From: Tetrapyrgos nigripes | Lineage: Eukaryota > Basidiomycota > Agaricomycetes > Agaricales > Campanellaceae | Reading direction: 5' to 3' | NCBI GenBank assembly: GCA_013368315.1 | Contig: JAACJM010000006.1 | Coordinates: 310,001 to 374,000, forward strand | DNA: 64,000 bases | In this document: positions 36,437 to 48,872 of the stretch, one piece after another | Position numbering within the stretch: position 1 is the first letter of the stretch | Layout: every line of letters begins with the position of its first letter | Made by a program: the position numbers and the translations under genes | Notes under the pieces: model-generated | What the model saw: the letters and a program-made list of their open reading frames with translations, nothing else | The model's database searches: none | Told to the model about the DNA's origin: nothing

Positions 36437-37162
36437 ACTGGGGTAAAAAGCCATCGCTTCGCGTGGCAAGCTACGAGGCCTGTTCAATAAAGCCAAAATT
36501 TTACTCTTATATTGACTACGCTGCAGCTGCTGAGAGAAAGAGAGCTAAAACAACAAAAGAGGATTTGAAGACAAGAATTACGAGGTTTGTACTCGATGCG
36601 AATGCAAGCTTGAGGAGTGGAGGAATAGGCACACCCAGCACTAACCAATATTCATTGGCCAAAAGTTAGTTCAGAAAGGTCAAAATTTTGAGGGACCAGG
36701 AAACTCATTTGGAAACAAAAGGTTTTCGTGCTTCAGAAATCTATCGGAAGCAGATCCGAGCCAATCGGATCGCTTGCCGAGGCTTCGGAAATTTAAACTT
36801 TTCGAATCCATTTTCGAGCACCAGAGATTTGATGTTTCCTAATTAACTTCTGGACACGGGATATTGGTTACTGCTGGGTGTGAGGGCGGTGGACATTGTC
36901 GACGCTGGCAGTGAAAACGAGAGAGTCGACACGCTGCCAGCTGGCATGACGTTTGCATGACGTTGTGGTTGTCGACAGAAAGGCCTCCCGTTGATCCGAG
37001 GAAGCCGTGAACAACGTCATGGGTCTTTGATGGGTCTCGACCGTGATTCCAGATGAGCGCCTAATGAGCGCCAACGAACAGGGGTGGGAGTTTGAACCCG
37101 TGGAAAAGATCTGGGAGGTCGCTACGACATAAATTAAATTAACTCAGCCTAAAGGCCTCGTA
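36437..37162 (+). repeat. Dispersed repeat family A, longest copy (about 725 bp)
   Basis: It starts at the broken HIT exon with TGGGGTAAAAAGCCATCGC and TACGAGGCC (36472-36480), and ends GGCCTCGTA (37154-37162), giving a 9-bp inverted repeat near each end. It contains AAGGAAGCCGTGAACAACGT, the GGGTGGGAGTTTGAACC core (37082) and the AACTCAGCC...CCTCGTAAC tail. This is the least decayed copy and can serve as a reference for the other three. No protein is encoded. Confidence 0.6.
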
Positions 37163-38282
37163 ACAAAAGACTTAGCAGAAATTGGAAAATTTCCTGACTG
37201 AGAAGACGCACCTTTCATGATTTTACAGAAGATGCATGAGGCGAGGGGCCTAGCTGGCCTTCAATGGTGCTCCCTTTGGGGGCAAAAGACAGGTACAAAC
37301 ATACTCGGTAGTCATTTCGTGGTTGCGTATCGACTGTGAGAGTAGGCCTATTGAATTTGACGTCACCGACGTCATGTGTAACGGCTATTACCTGATTAGG
37401 GGTCCTTTACAGTATTACTTCACATATTCCCGCGTCCGTAGATACAAAAAGACCTTCTGAGGTCTGAGGCATCGAGAGCCAGGAGTTACATCATGCCCCA
37501 GCGAAACAGCAGCCCCAAACTTTTTCGCCCATAACTCTCTCCGCAACCACCACCATTCTCCCCGCCTTCTCCCTTCCTCCCTCGCCTCTCTTCCCGCTGT
37601 ATCACTTTATGAACACCCTCTTGCACCTCTCCACATAGGCGACTTGCCCAGCAGTTTCTTGATATGCGGCTCACGGCTATGTGGACGTGTCAGCGAGCTG
37701 CAACAAACGTTGGCACTATGGCCCCTCGCAAGCTCGTAGGTAGTAGAATTCAGCTAGAAGAATTTCATTGGAGGCGAGCAGGATTAGAGTCTTCAAGGTG
37801 TGTACTTTCTGTCTTAGCTCCATTGTACCCGTTTCTCATACTGTTATCTCTACCCTTCCTCTGCTTGTCTTCCCATTCTCACCAGATCCAACCCAGTGAT
37901 GTATATGCGCGTCAATCTTTGAGGTACATATGCGTCCATCTTCTTCAACGCGTGTTTATACTCACGTTTTGGTTTTTTAGTTACACCAACATACTCTCAT
38001 AGTCAATGGACGTTGTATGCTCCGTTCATTGGGTCATTTTCTCTAGCATAGCACATTCGCGATTAGTGGGCTCACAGTCCTCACACGTTTCCTTTGTCTG
38101 TCGTCGTTTTGCTCGCTGACTTGTTTCAGTTCGTTCGCTATGGGGCTCGGGAACTTCGACATTTGGACTTGTTGGCAGTAGTCAGAAGGTTTGGAATAGC
38201 TCAGATTAAGTAGGAACAATGTACAATAGTACGAAATGGAATAGAATTAGATTTATCTGGACCTATATATTTGACCATTCCC
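37163..38282. other. Unassigned region
   Basis: A short frame at 37664-38002 (contains MAPRKLVGSRIQLEEF) is possible but unsupported by family resemblance. Base composition is closer to that of the host genes than to the AT-rich repeats. No RNA gene is evident. Confidence 0.3.
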
Positions 38283-39026
38283 TTTCACTGGGAGGCCTCA
38301 ACCACCGTGTCGACAACTTGTCTCGAGTACTCAGTAACCTTTGGCCTTATAAACGATTTCAGTGTACCGAAAACGGTCCAGCCTGAATCTCTGGCTCTCT
38401 TCCCTCAACTCCTTTTCGTTATCGAGAAGTTACTCCACTTCAAACACTTCAATTCCGATGACAACTCATGGATCAACTTGCGCGCGAACAGCGACGCATT
38501 TGGCATTAATTGGGCTCATGTTTCTGCCCGAAGTCCGTTTTCTGCGCTATGATAAGCTGGCTAAATGGAAGTTTTTCAAGGAGAAGAGCAGCTGGATGTA
38601 TGGTTGTACAGATGCGTGTTATGCCCCTCTAATCTCTCATTGTTTCTATCTGACAGGACTGCTTGTCGTATTCACGACATTCTGTCTCCTCTATCCTAAG
38701 GCTTTATAAACATTGTTTGCGCTATCGCTAATCTTTGGGTATCCTGGCTAACATCAAGCACTTCTTTGGCATCCTTCCTCCTTCTTTTCGTTCCCCTTTG
38801 CTTGCTCCTTTCGCCTACCGGATGGGCTTTCTTTCTCTGCATCTCAAGCTTCAGCGTAGTCCCTCGGAGCCAAACCACAACGAAGTTGGGGCTTCAGCGA
38901 ACCATTTGCTATACAAGTGAGGTATCGCCTGGGCCATGCTTTCCGAAATTTCAGCAGATACTGGGTAGATTTGCCGAGTGGAGACTGATTCATGATATGA
39001 TATATGCGTGCATATTGGTGTTTTTA
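38283..39026 (+). repeat. Dispersed repeat R1, copy c, interrupted by the MULE
   Basis: It is colinear with 53.57-54.19 kb, including CAGTGTACCGAAAACGG, AAGTTACTCCACTTCAAACA, CTAATCTTTGGGTATCC and TTGGTGTTTTTA at its right end. The MULE begins directly after GTGTTTTTA. Confidence 0.7.
39018..39026. repeat. Target-site duplication, left copy (GTGTTTTTA)
   Basis: The 9-mer GTGTTTTTA precedes the MULE start CGGGTATGAG at 39027 and is repeated exactly at 49991-49999. The uninterrupted site exists in R1 copy d at 54184-54192. Confidence 0.85.
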
Positions 39027-42000
39027 CGGGTATGAGAAATTTGCGGACACCCCCTTGCGGACACCCTGCGGACACCCATTTTTCATTGCTATGAACCTAT
39101 TCTTGTCAAAAACCATTGTTTCTATTAGTTTATGGGATAATACAAACACTCCTACCACCTGCTATGAGTAATCAGAATGATGGCCTTTTGTGCAGGAAGC
39201 TAAAGTTTTGGACTTGTGACCTGGACACTTTTGAATCTTCAACACTTTCAACATTTCGTTGGCTCACTTTTGTAAAGATGAGCTTGTTTGTAAGTATCCT
39301 CCTCCAAATATGTATAGTTCAAGTATGTAGTCTAAGTTTTTATAGCAAGGCTGGCGTAGAAAGCTGGCCATATTTCTGTATCCAGACTTGGAGACTGAGC
39401 AACTTCACAGCAATGAGGAGCCACCTCATACAATGAGCAAATCTGTCATCAATGGTGTGTATTTTGTTGATGCTATCACAATCATGCAGTTTGCACTGAC
39501 TTCTATTTTTACTCCTATTTTTAAATTTAGAATACACAAACTCTTCAATTCAGGTTCCAGAGGACAGCATAGCCAACTGTGGTATGTAGAATTTGCTATC
39601 ATAGCTAAATGGTGTCAATCTGAGCTATTTGAAAAGATCTACCTTGCAAACCTGCACCTAAGGATGCCAGTCCTAGAGTGAAAGACAACCATCAGATGAA
39701 TATAAATCTGAGTGCTACCAATGCAGAGATGGTCCAGGTCCAGGTCTGGAGTGAGGGTAAGATCTTTACTATATCAATCACTTCTTGATGAATATACCTT
39801 AAAACCTATCATTCTTCTTATAGGTTTTTTTTCCAAAATGAAGGGAAGCACTGGTGACAGTCAATTGCATCACATTACAAGCATCTCCAATGGTATGTGG
39901 AAGTCCCTTTAACTGTGGAATGGTGTCTGAGTGAATTTATAGCTGGGCATAACACTCAGAATAATGCACCTTTGACTGTTCAGCCCCCATCTACTGTACC
40001 AGCACTGCAGAAACCAATTCAAGACAAAACTGTCATAGTCCCATCTGCTCCAGCTCACCCTACAAATATAGCAGTATATCCTGTAGATCTAACAGATCCT
40101 GCTCGTCTGACTACATTTGTTCCACTTGAATCTCCACCAGCACCTCAGTGTCGTCACAAAAATGATATGAGTGTGCCATTCACCCGCATTGACTTGCTTG
40201 AAGGTGGATTTTGGAATGGGTTCCCAAATGGAAAATTTGCTATTGACCTGGACTACTCGACTTTTAGTGCACATAAGAATCTTGCAGTTCAGTGGGCTAC
40301 ATGGGGCTCCAGTGGAGCTAATGGAAAGAATGGTCAAAGTTTTACAGTGAATGGTGAAACAATATCCCAGGGCAGAGAGAGCTACAAGCAATGTCTCGGT
40401 ATACTCCGGTGCAGGAATGAAAATTGTGATATCATCACTCGACCTAAAACGCATGCTAAATCACTGGAAAAGCAGACAATAACACAACAGTGTCAGTGTG
40501 GTGCCTCACTTGAACATTTCCCTTGTGAATCCCGTTCCTACCTTATTGAATATGGTCAGGTTGGCACAGATATCTCAACTTGTAAATATCGATACATCAA
40601 TGGTCAACCCCACAACCATCCCAGGCTTCCCTACGTCAAGTATCTGACAGCCCAGGAGTCAAAAGATACCAAAGAGCATCTTCAAATTAATCAAGATCAA
40701 ACTCCCTTGCAAAGCTATGCAGCTGGCAAAGACTCTGAGGGTAAAACAAAATCAGCACGAGAGATTGGACAATGCCTTGGAAACCCCGATACTTTCCGAT
40801 ATCACCGCAAGAATTTCAAAAACAGTGCAAAATCAGAAGTTGGATCATCATTTATCAATCAGTTCCACTCTTGGATCAAGCAGCACCGTGATGAAGTCAT
40901 CATGAGAGAAAATACTGTGGGTAGAGAGGTAAGTTCACTAATATCTACCTGTTTGGACCTTTCAGTAACTAAGATAAATAAACAAACAAATAGGATGAAT
41001 GTGTCATATCATTTCACACCAAGTGGATGCGAGATCAACTTTTGCCAAAGGCAGTATTAATAGAAGGACCTTTGCCACTGGAAGGAATGTTAACAGATGG
41101 AGCACACAAGTACTGGTCAGACCTCAATTCTGTGTTGATTTCAACCACCACATTCTGTCCAGGAATTGATAGATGGGTCCCCTGCATGTTCAGCTTTGCC
41201 AATGGGGTCACCACTCGGCATTACCATTGGCATTTTACTAGTGTGATTAAGAGCATTTTTGAAGCTGCACTAGAATATGACATGGAAATTAAAGATGAAT
41301 TGTTTGCATTGGTGAGAACTCTTTATCAAGACTAAATTAAATTATATCTCACTGATTTGAATCAAAAAGGTTGTTGATTTTAGTGATGCACAATGACTTG
41401 GTTTTATATCTGCATTTGTTGATTGTTTTATGGACTGGAAGGACAACACTCGGACACGTGCTGAGCTTGAGAAGGCTGCCCAGGAACTTATCAAGGGATG
41501 TAAATATCATTTTGAGAAATCTATGACACGTGTTTCTCGGCTTGGTAACCATGTGCCACCAGAATCAAGAGACAACTTTCTAGAAACCTGCAGGCAGATG
41601 GTTGAGACAGAGAATTCCGGTGTATTCAATCAATTAGTGAAGATAATGCAAGAGAGATGGCCAGGGCTGGAAGCATGGCAGAGATGGTGGCTAGCTCCTG
41701 AACATGCTAGTATGATTTTTAGGAGTCAACGAACAATGGATAGCACACTTGCCTCCAAGCTTCCTGATACAACAAATGCAGAGGAATCTCTGCACTCTGT
41801 TATATACACTATTGCTGGTAAGGAATCCTGATATATGTCTCAGAATATTACTCAATTTTCTGCCAGGCCAAAACAAGGATATTGTTCCTGGATGTGATGG
41901 TTTGCTCCTAGTCTCACAGCATTTTCAAGGCCTGTATGACTCTTATAGTAGTAGGTTTGGTCTAATTTTTGAGAATATCTCTCACTGATCTTCAATGCAG

Positions 42001-45000
42001 TTGGCCAACCAATTCGGTATGGCTGATCTCAGCGCCAGCGTAAGCTTGATCGGCTTGCAGCTACAACAATACCAGAAACCCCAAAACGTAGACGCAGCAG
42101 TCAAAGTCATACCCCTTCCCCTAGAAAACGTGACCGCTCTGCACTCAGGGAGGGTCGCGCCCCTGATACTCAGTCCGACCTCAGAAAATCTAAGAAACAA
42201 AAGCATGTCAAGATTTTAGCTCTCAGTAGCTCTGGTTCTGAAGATGAGTTGCCTTCATCACCTAAAAAGGCAAAAAAGGAGCAACAGATCAAGATTCCAG
42301 TCTTGGATAGCTTTTCTTCCAAACATGATAAAATTCCTGTATCCAAAAAGAAGATGTCACAGGGAAAGGAAAAAAGACCTGATTTATCTGCTCCACTGTC
42401 AATAGATCTGGCAATTACCAAGGAATTTGCTAGCTACCCATGGTCACGTAACTCTTGCTGGCTTGATACATCATTGCATCTTGTGTATATTACACTAATG
42501 TGTCATGGACATTGGGAAGAGTTTGCAAGCTTTGCTGCTCCTTGTGCTGGACAGGATCCCACCAAGTGGCCAATTTCATACTTGCACAAAACTCTGAGTG
42601 ACCGGAGAGCATGGCCACTCTCTACTTTTGCAGGATCTCACTCTGAGGATGATGGATCACAAAAACTTCAGAACATACGTGATAGGTTTAGACACATACT
42701 CGCTGGGCTACCCCGTTGTTTGTCAGGAGAAGAGACCTCATATCATATAGTAAGTTGATCTCTTTTTATAATACTCAGATATGCTCAGTTTATATGAATG
42801 CAGGAACATGAATACCATTCTGCTCTAGTAAGACTGTTATAATCAATTTTTAACATTTTGAAACTTATTATTTCTCTAGTATTGGCTGTACTACTTGATT
42901 ACAGCCCCAAATGCCAAGCGTTGTGATGGTCCCATTTGTCCAGATGCAGTCAGATTCTTTCTTCCTGTCATTCAAAGGGTCTCCAGTTGCAGTGAGGGTC
43001 ACTATCAGGTTGGGCATCCTCGCGTCACAAATTCTCAATGGCAGGAACCAGCTGCAAGGGACTTTAATCTCTTTAAAGGCAATATAGGCAACTGGTTTGA
43101 GTCACTCTTTAACTTGTCTTCACTGGAGGTTCCACAGAGCTTTGAAGAATGCTGGAGACATCACACAAGAGAGGGTACAAATGATCCAGATATATATTGT
43201 CAAGGAAGTTGCCAAAAAATGGAATTTGTCAGCTGGATTCCCTCTGTACTCATTATTCGGCCAGGTGTGAGTGAGGAGGGCAAGCAACCTGATTGGGATT
43301 TTCCTTGTGCGATGTATCTAGACACCAAATCATCTAGCAAAAAGAGTGGTGCTGTATACAAGCTTGTGGGCCGGATGTTTTCAAACGGAACACATTTCAG
43401 ATGTATTACACTTATCCCAACAACTGGTGGAAAATCAGTTGCTTTTTTGTATGATGGCATGGAGCACAATGGCTATGCCCAGCAGTTGAAGGGGAAGATT
43501 GCAGATTTGCTGGGTGGAAAAACATCACTTTCTGGTTATCACACTGTTTGCAGTTTCTATAGCCTTGAAGGTGGTGTCAATGCTCAGAAGAAATTCCACC
43601 AAGACTGTATCAAAACAGCACGAGAAAAGCTTGACATACAGCTAGATGGGACCAATTCAGCCACTTTGGTCAAGGCTGGGTACAGAGTCATGAAAGTGGA
43701 GGAAACCAAGAGATGGAAACCACATTACTCAGTTACAGAGTATCAACAAACAGACTCTGACCAACAAGTAATTCAATCAATTTCACCTCATTCCAACGCA
43801 AGCTCTGGATGTCCAGTGACACCATCATGGACAATTCTCTCTAGTTCTCCACCACCTTCATCACCCCTTCCTATACTCTGTCAATGTGGCACTGAGAATG
43901 ATGGTCATCGTGACAGTGTAAAACAGGACACAGTGCAATGTGATCAATGTCAGCGGTGGTCACATTTAGCCTGCCTTGTCAATCGGTTAGAACCAACAAT
44001 TGAGGGAGCATTCATATGTCATGTCTGCAGTGGTCAATCACTGTTGGCCTCAAAGAGGTTGGAAATCAGACCACCCAATTGTACTCAAATGTTGCAGGAT
44101 GTTGCTAATCGACTCTAGTAAGTTTATTAGCCCTAAAATTGATTCTCTTTGACTAATCTACATCAGTGCTGGGAGGACTGTCTTACTTCAGATGACTGCC
44201 AGAGATAAATTTTATTATCCAGGCCGTCTTCTCCATGGGGAAAAAGGCAAGTGGACAGTCAAGATGTGGCGGGGCATCAAACATGAGAATGCAAACAAGA
44301 TATTAGAAGGTATCCCCATAAGCAGGATAGTTGATGGGCTCTATGGCGACCGTGAGGGTCGACGAGCAATCAGGGTATGTCTTTTACGATTCCAGTGCTT
44401 GAAAAAGTCTAATACATATCTTCTTAGCTGGGCAAATTTACCCGGATACATGAGGAACGTGATCCAGAAGATGTTGCCACTGACTGGCGAGCTTTTCCCT
44501 ATAACACTGAAGTTGACAAGGCATTATACAAGCACAAGATCACTCTTCAGGAGATTCTGCTTTCCACAATTAGCTCCGACTTTTCAGAACTGTCTGTAGA
44601 GTGTGTTCCTGCCCTGTCTCTATACCTTGAAGACATTGACTTGGGATACACATTGCCAGAAGGTTACATTGCTCTCACATCAATGTTTGGACATCCTTGT
44701 CCATCATACTTTACAGGTGGGATCACTACAGATGACAGGGCTCGAATTTTGAACTGGATTCATGAAAATGTTGCTGGAATTGGAAAAGATTTCACAGCTG
44801 CTGATTTTGAATTGTGTTTTGCACATGCTCGTACACTCTTCTTAGCTCATTCTCAACGGGAAACATTTCTGGAACACGTTAAAGAGGGATCATCTGTTCA
44901 GGAAATAGAATGTTTGATTCTTCAGCAGGCATGGCAGCGACTAGTGGATTTCACTGGAAAGACTGTGGATGGAAAGGACAAAATACAAAGGGCAGATGTG

Positions 45001-45553
45001 GATGGGGAAGCACTCATGATATTAGAAGCAGCAATGTTTGATAGATCAGCAAAGGCAGGCAAAGCAGGAAGAGAGCAATGGGGCCTAGATGTTGATCCTC
45101 CAGAGGATTCATGGTGGCCCTATGATGGTCCAGAGAAATATGCACCTGATATCCAACATGCTACAGAATCTGACCTTGAGGTAAAGTAATACATCAGGGG
45201 AAAATGACGAGGATATGTAGACCTATATAGCCGTAGTAGCCGAGATAATCGGGTAGCAAGGTCCCCCTTTTCATAGTTCCGAGTAGCTCAGGTAGCAAAA
45301 GCCCGTGGGTCTATAGCTCGTATAGCCGTCCGCAAAGCCTATTTACTATACGTTGAATAGGTATGCTACAAAGGGTACTAGCAGTAAATTTCTACTTGTA
45401 ATCACCGTACTACTGATAGATGTCCTTGTAATTGCCCTTCGCTTCCTTACAGATAGAACCCGCAAACAGTAAATGATTAAGAGAGTGTAACATTGAAAGT
45501 ATGTACAGTAAAGATTATAATGAATTATATGTAAAACACAACTGTCAAGATGT

Positions 45554-47690
45554 CTACGCGGTGGAACTTTCAGCGGCGGATGGCGACGCTGAGCCATTTC
45601 CTCCCGTTCCCTCCCCACAATTGTCTTCGCCTCCAATCATATCCTTGTCATTGGACTCCTGCTCTTCTTCTCCTTCTCCTTCTTCGCTCTCATCTTCACT
45701 CTCCGTATCTCCTGTACGAGCAGCCAGATCAGCCACGGTTGCTGCCTGCGCCTGGGCACTTCTTTTGGTGACATTTTGACCTGAATCGTTACCGGACTCA
45801 CGCCTAAGAATAAAAAATAAGACTACAGTGAGAGGAATATCTCAAGCACATACCTAGCACGAAGATACATCTGGGATCTGATGTTAGTAGTGACATGTTT
45901 GTTGAGTGTGCTCCATTCTGCGTCGACGGTGTTGAGAAATTTGATGTACATTTCATCGTTACTACACTCAGTGAAAGTCTGCTGAACACGTTGACCAGAA
46001 GACCATTCACGCAGACACGAGTGGATCTAAGAAGCCAAAAAGTCAGATCATGGCTCAAATACAACAGCTGCCACTCACAGTAGTCATGAAAAAAGCCAAG
46101 GTCTCCAAGGGCACCAGATTGAAAATCTTGGCATACACGAGGCCCATCTTGTGTTCTGTCTCGAAGAGAATTCTTCTAAGAAGCAAACGAAATATTCGGT
46201 TCTCCATGTACCTGTCCATCTTTTCAGGGTCCTGTTCAAAGGATAAATGTGAGTAGAACTAAGTCAGGAACGTGCCGCTCACCTTATACGCAAATGAATT
46301 TTGATTTAAAAGGCGCTGGCTGAGGTCTTTATTCTGCTTGATAGCTTTCTTGGTGGTTTCGCTGCTGAAGCCATAAACAGAATCAATGGCAAGGCGAGTT
46401 GCTGTGAGCACGACACCACGTATACGGCTTCCTCGTCGCTTTATCTGACAAGTCGTTAGATCTAGTATTGATCTAATAATAGATTTGACACGCACCAATG
46501 TAACAATTTCACTTGACATCTCAAATTCGAGTCCTGCGAGCCTGCATGCCTGTTCAAAGGCCTTCTTTGACCATCCTATTTGGGTCCCCGATGAAGGAAA
46601 ACATCCCTTCACTACAATCAATGCTTCATAATCTTGACACGCCCTGTAAAGGATGAGCTGGCCAGTGGGGTCATAATCAGAGACTTTGGGATGAGCAGTA
46701 CGCTTGTAGTTACTGGAAAAACTGATGGTGGGTTTAGAGCTAGGTGCTGCTGGTTGGTCTTGAGGCGAGGACGAAGGCGTTATAGTACTGGCAGTGGCGG
46801 CGGCAGTGGATTGCTTTGTGGCTTCTTCGGTCACGGTGAAATTGGCTCGTGGGCTTGACGTTGCAGAGGAACTATTGCTACTGGCACCATGCTACAGCGA
46901 GGATCAGAGTGTGTCAAATAGAATACGAATATGAATACATGCATTGGTGGGGCTGGCGGACTTGGATTTTGATGTTACTGCTGTCTGCTTGCCTATCTGC
47001 TAAGAGAGCATTTCAGCAATGAAAAGAACGGATGAAAAGGGAGAGTTACATACAGTTCGCGGAGTGGTTTGAGTAGGCGTTTGCTGACCTGGCATACTGA
47101 CATCATTAAGGATGTCATTGCGGAAAGTGTCGTCGTTGACCATTGGCACGTCTCGAAAGGCATTGGGCCGTATTTGTGGTGTTTTGGCGACCTTGGGAGC
47201 TTGGTTCCGAGGAAGGCGGGTAAAGTTCACTCGAGGAATGGTGGGGGTTATGGTTGTCATACTGGTGACCTGGAAAGCATCTTTAGTGGATTGAGGAGGA
47301 AGCCCTGCTACATCCTACCGTATTTCGAAAATGAAAATTGTTGACTGGAGCGGTCTCTTCTTCACTTTCGGGTCCATCCGAGATGGAGACAGCTTGTGAT
47401 TGGGTTCGACTGGCTACAAAAGTCCGATGAAAGTCTTCATTAGCTAAAGAAATGCAGTGTGCCATGACTTACTCTCATGGAATTTCCTCTTCAGTACAGC
47501 CTTTTTCCTCTCTAGCTCTGCAATCTCGGCCAGTACCTGAGAAGAATTGTTGTCGTTCTCTGTATCCGTGAGGTGATGAGTGAGTCGAGAATGACCTGGA
47601 TGTTTTACAAGAAAACAAGCCTAGTACGTACTCAATTCATATGCATCTGGGTCACACAATGACAGCTGTCCTTAGGATGGCGCCGCGCCC
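45554..47690 (-). CDS. DUF6532-type protein, multi-exon, apparently intact
   Basis: Minus-strand exons I can place: 46891-46496 (contains PKVSDYDPTG, YRACQDYEALIVV, FEQACRLAGLEFE), 46444-46283 (RGSRIRGVVLTATRL, IDSVYGF), 46231-46079 (MDRYMENRIFRLL, ILFETEHKMGLVY), 46026-45854 (IHSCLREWSSGQRVQQTF, SQMYLRAR) and 45803-45554, an acidic tail ending SAAESSTA then TAG. All junctions are in phase with GT-AG introns of about 50 nt. Upstream exons between 46940 and 47690 encode a low-complexity N-terminal part, including a coiled-coil run (LAEIAELERKKAVLKRKF); the exact start codon is uncertain. The pattern ACxxYE...GSRIRG...YGF matches the DUF6532 family, which is expanded in Agaricomycetes and has no known function. 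I see no nonsense codon in the conserved part, in contrast to the surrounding MULE gene, so this cargo is younger or under selection. Confidence 0.7.
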
Positions 47691-47743
47691 ATCTAATCCG
47701 TCAAACTATCCCTCTCACTTCCGAACAACAGCTTCGTATCAAC

Positions 47744-47950
47744 ATGGACAACCTTCGCAACAACATGAGTGATTTAACTGACCAGCTTGCGGCGACTAAG
47801 GTTAAGCTCAGATTCGCAGAGCTGAAGGTAAATGTAGCTGAGGCAGAACGGGATAAGGTAGTAGTAGAGAGAGATGCAGCATTAGCCCGAGTATCCTCCC
47901 TTACCACTCAGCTCCAAGCCATCAAAAATGCTCTCGTCATTCCAGAATAG
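47744..47950 (+). CDS. Short coiled-coil protein in the nested element
   Basis: A complete frame of 68 codons starts at ATG 47744 and ends TAG. It is one continuous heptad-rich helix (LTDQLAATKVKLRFAELKV, then ERDAALARVSSLTTQL) with no other domain. It runs divergently from the DUF6532 gene, within the same nested element. It could be a real small protein or one exon of a larger one. Purpose unknown. Confidence 0.45.
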   Translation: MDNLRNNMSDLTDQLAATKVKLRFAELKVNVAEAERDKVVVERDAALARVSSLTTQLQAIKNALVIPE

Positions 47951-48737
47951 ATTTTTCATATGTTTCTAGCTTAATATACAGTAATACTTGGTTAATATAC
48001 GGATACCTCTTCTTCCCCTATCCCTTTTGGCCCAATGTCACACATCTTCTCTCGAACAGCCTGACGAAAGTCCACGGTGTGATCATTGAAGATATGAGGC
48101 TCTCCCGATACTCCTTCAGCAAGTTATTCCAACACTACTTCTTGAATTCTGAAAATATTATTATTATAGAGATACAATAGTAGGTACTCTGCGAAGATAG
48201 TGCTACAGTGCTCCAGTGCTATGGCTACCGAGGCTACGTAGAGCTACTGAGAGAACGGAGCCCGTGCTAAGCGATATATATACCGAATAGCTTGACGCGG
48301 GTATCAATAGCCATCTGAGTTTTTCCTGATGTATCATTTTTCTTCTGAATTTGTTTCTAATTAATCTTCCAGGAGGGTGAACAGTGCAAGGTTATACGGG
48401 AAAAGATTGAGGCAGAAAACAAAGCAAAGCGGATAGAGGAAGAGAAGAAAGCACCTCCCAGACCCAAACCAAAGCCACGGTTCAAAGAGAAAATCTTAAA
48501 CAGTTCCAAAGAGGCTTTACAAAAAGTTGGAGAATTAAACAAGGGAATTGCTACAGAGCCAACAGAGCATCATCTACCATATCAATCAACACGTTCCAAG
48601 CGCAAACTTGTTGCAGAAAGGGAAAATCATGAGACAGAAGATCAACACCAATACAAGAGGCTACGCAGGCAAAGAAAGTAGTCTCTTTGCTAAAATTGTC
48701 TATTTGCAGAAATTAGAATGAAATTATTGTAAAGCTA

Positions 48738-48872
48738 TTACAATGTATTACCCTGTATAAAGAGGCTACGACCTGATCCTAATTACAATGTATTACCCTG
48801 TATAAAGAGGCTATGACCTGATCCTAATTACAATGTATTACCCTGTATAAAGAGGCTATGACCTGATCCTAA
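48738..48872 (+). repeat. Three tandem copies of a 45-bp unit
   Basis: The unit begins TTACAATGTATTACCCTGTA and ends GACCTGATCCTAA; the second and third copies are identical and the first differs by one C/T. It lies just after the MULE stop codon. Similar single, diverged units occur farther right (49445-49610) and in the 1.3-kb derivative (34410-34450). Confidence 0.85.

Larger units (their letters stand above)
45191..48332. mobile_element. 3.1-kb TIR element carrying a DUF6532 gene, nested in a MULE intron
   Basis: The ends are ACATCAGG (45191-45198) and CCTGATGT (48325-48332), each flanked by AT. Both subterminal regions repeat TAGC-containing words (GTAGCC, GGTAGC, GAGTAGCTC, TATAGCTC on the left; their complements on the right at about 48190-48290). 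Excision would restore GTAAAGTAAT|CATTTTTCTT...CTTCCAG, a 50-nt intron like the others of the host gene. The insert carries a spliced DUF6532 gene (minus) and a short coiled-coil frame (plus), but nothing I recognise as a transposase. Superfamily unknown. Confidence 0.8.
39897..48681 (+). pseudogene. MULE transposase fused to USP-like protease and PHD finger
   Basis: Exons: about 39897-40928, 40994-41311, 41370-41817, 41867-41950, 42001-42749, 42880-44117, 44167-44374, 44428-45180 and 48373-48681. Together they make 1,713 in-phase codons with two internal TGA (41394-41396 in DAQ*LGF and 42024-42026 in RYG*SQR, both probably old CGA). Residues about 166-245 hold a GCM/WRKY-like zinc finger (RCRNENC, QCQCG, HFPC, PHNHPR). 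The DDE transposase follows, with LTDGAHKYW, VVDFSDAQ and TTNAEESLH. A basic linker with KRRRSS and PRKRD leads to a USP-like protease: NSCWLDTSL (Cys codon 42456-42458), NGTHFRC (His 43393-43395) and FLYDGM (Asp 43453-43455). A PHD finger follows (CQCGTEN, CDQCQRWSHLAC, CHVC; about 43878-44032), then GKWTVKMWRGI and a Lys-rich tail. The start codon is uncertain; earlier exons may exist near 39390-39770. The protein presumably cuts and joins the element ends in the nucleus; the protease role is unknown. Confidence 0.8.

Noticed and set aside
39897..48681. KDZ transposase as identity of the large gene
   Set aside because: The N-terminal GCM/WRKY-like finger, the NAEES motif and the 9-bp TSD fit MULE better; no KDZ-type cysteine clusters were seen.
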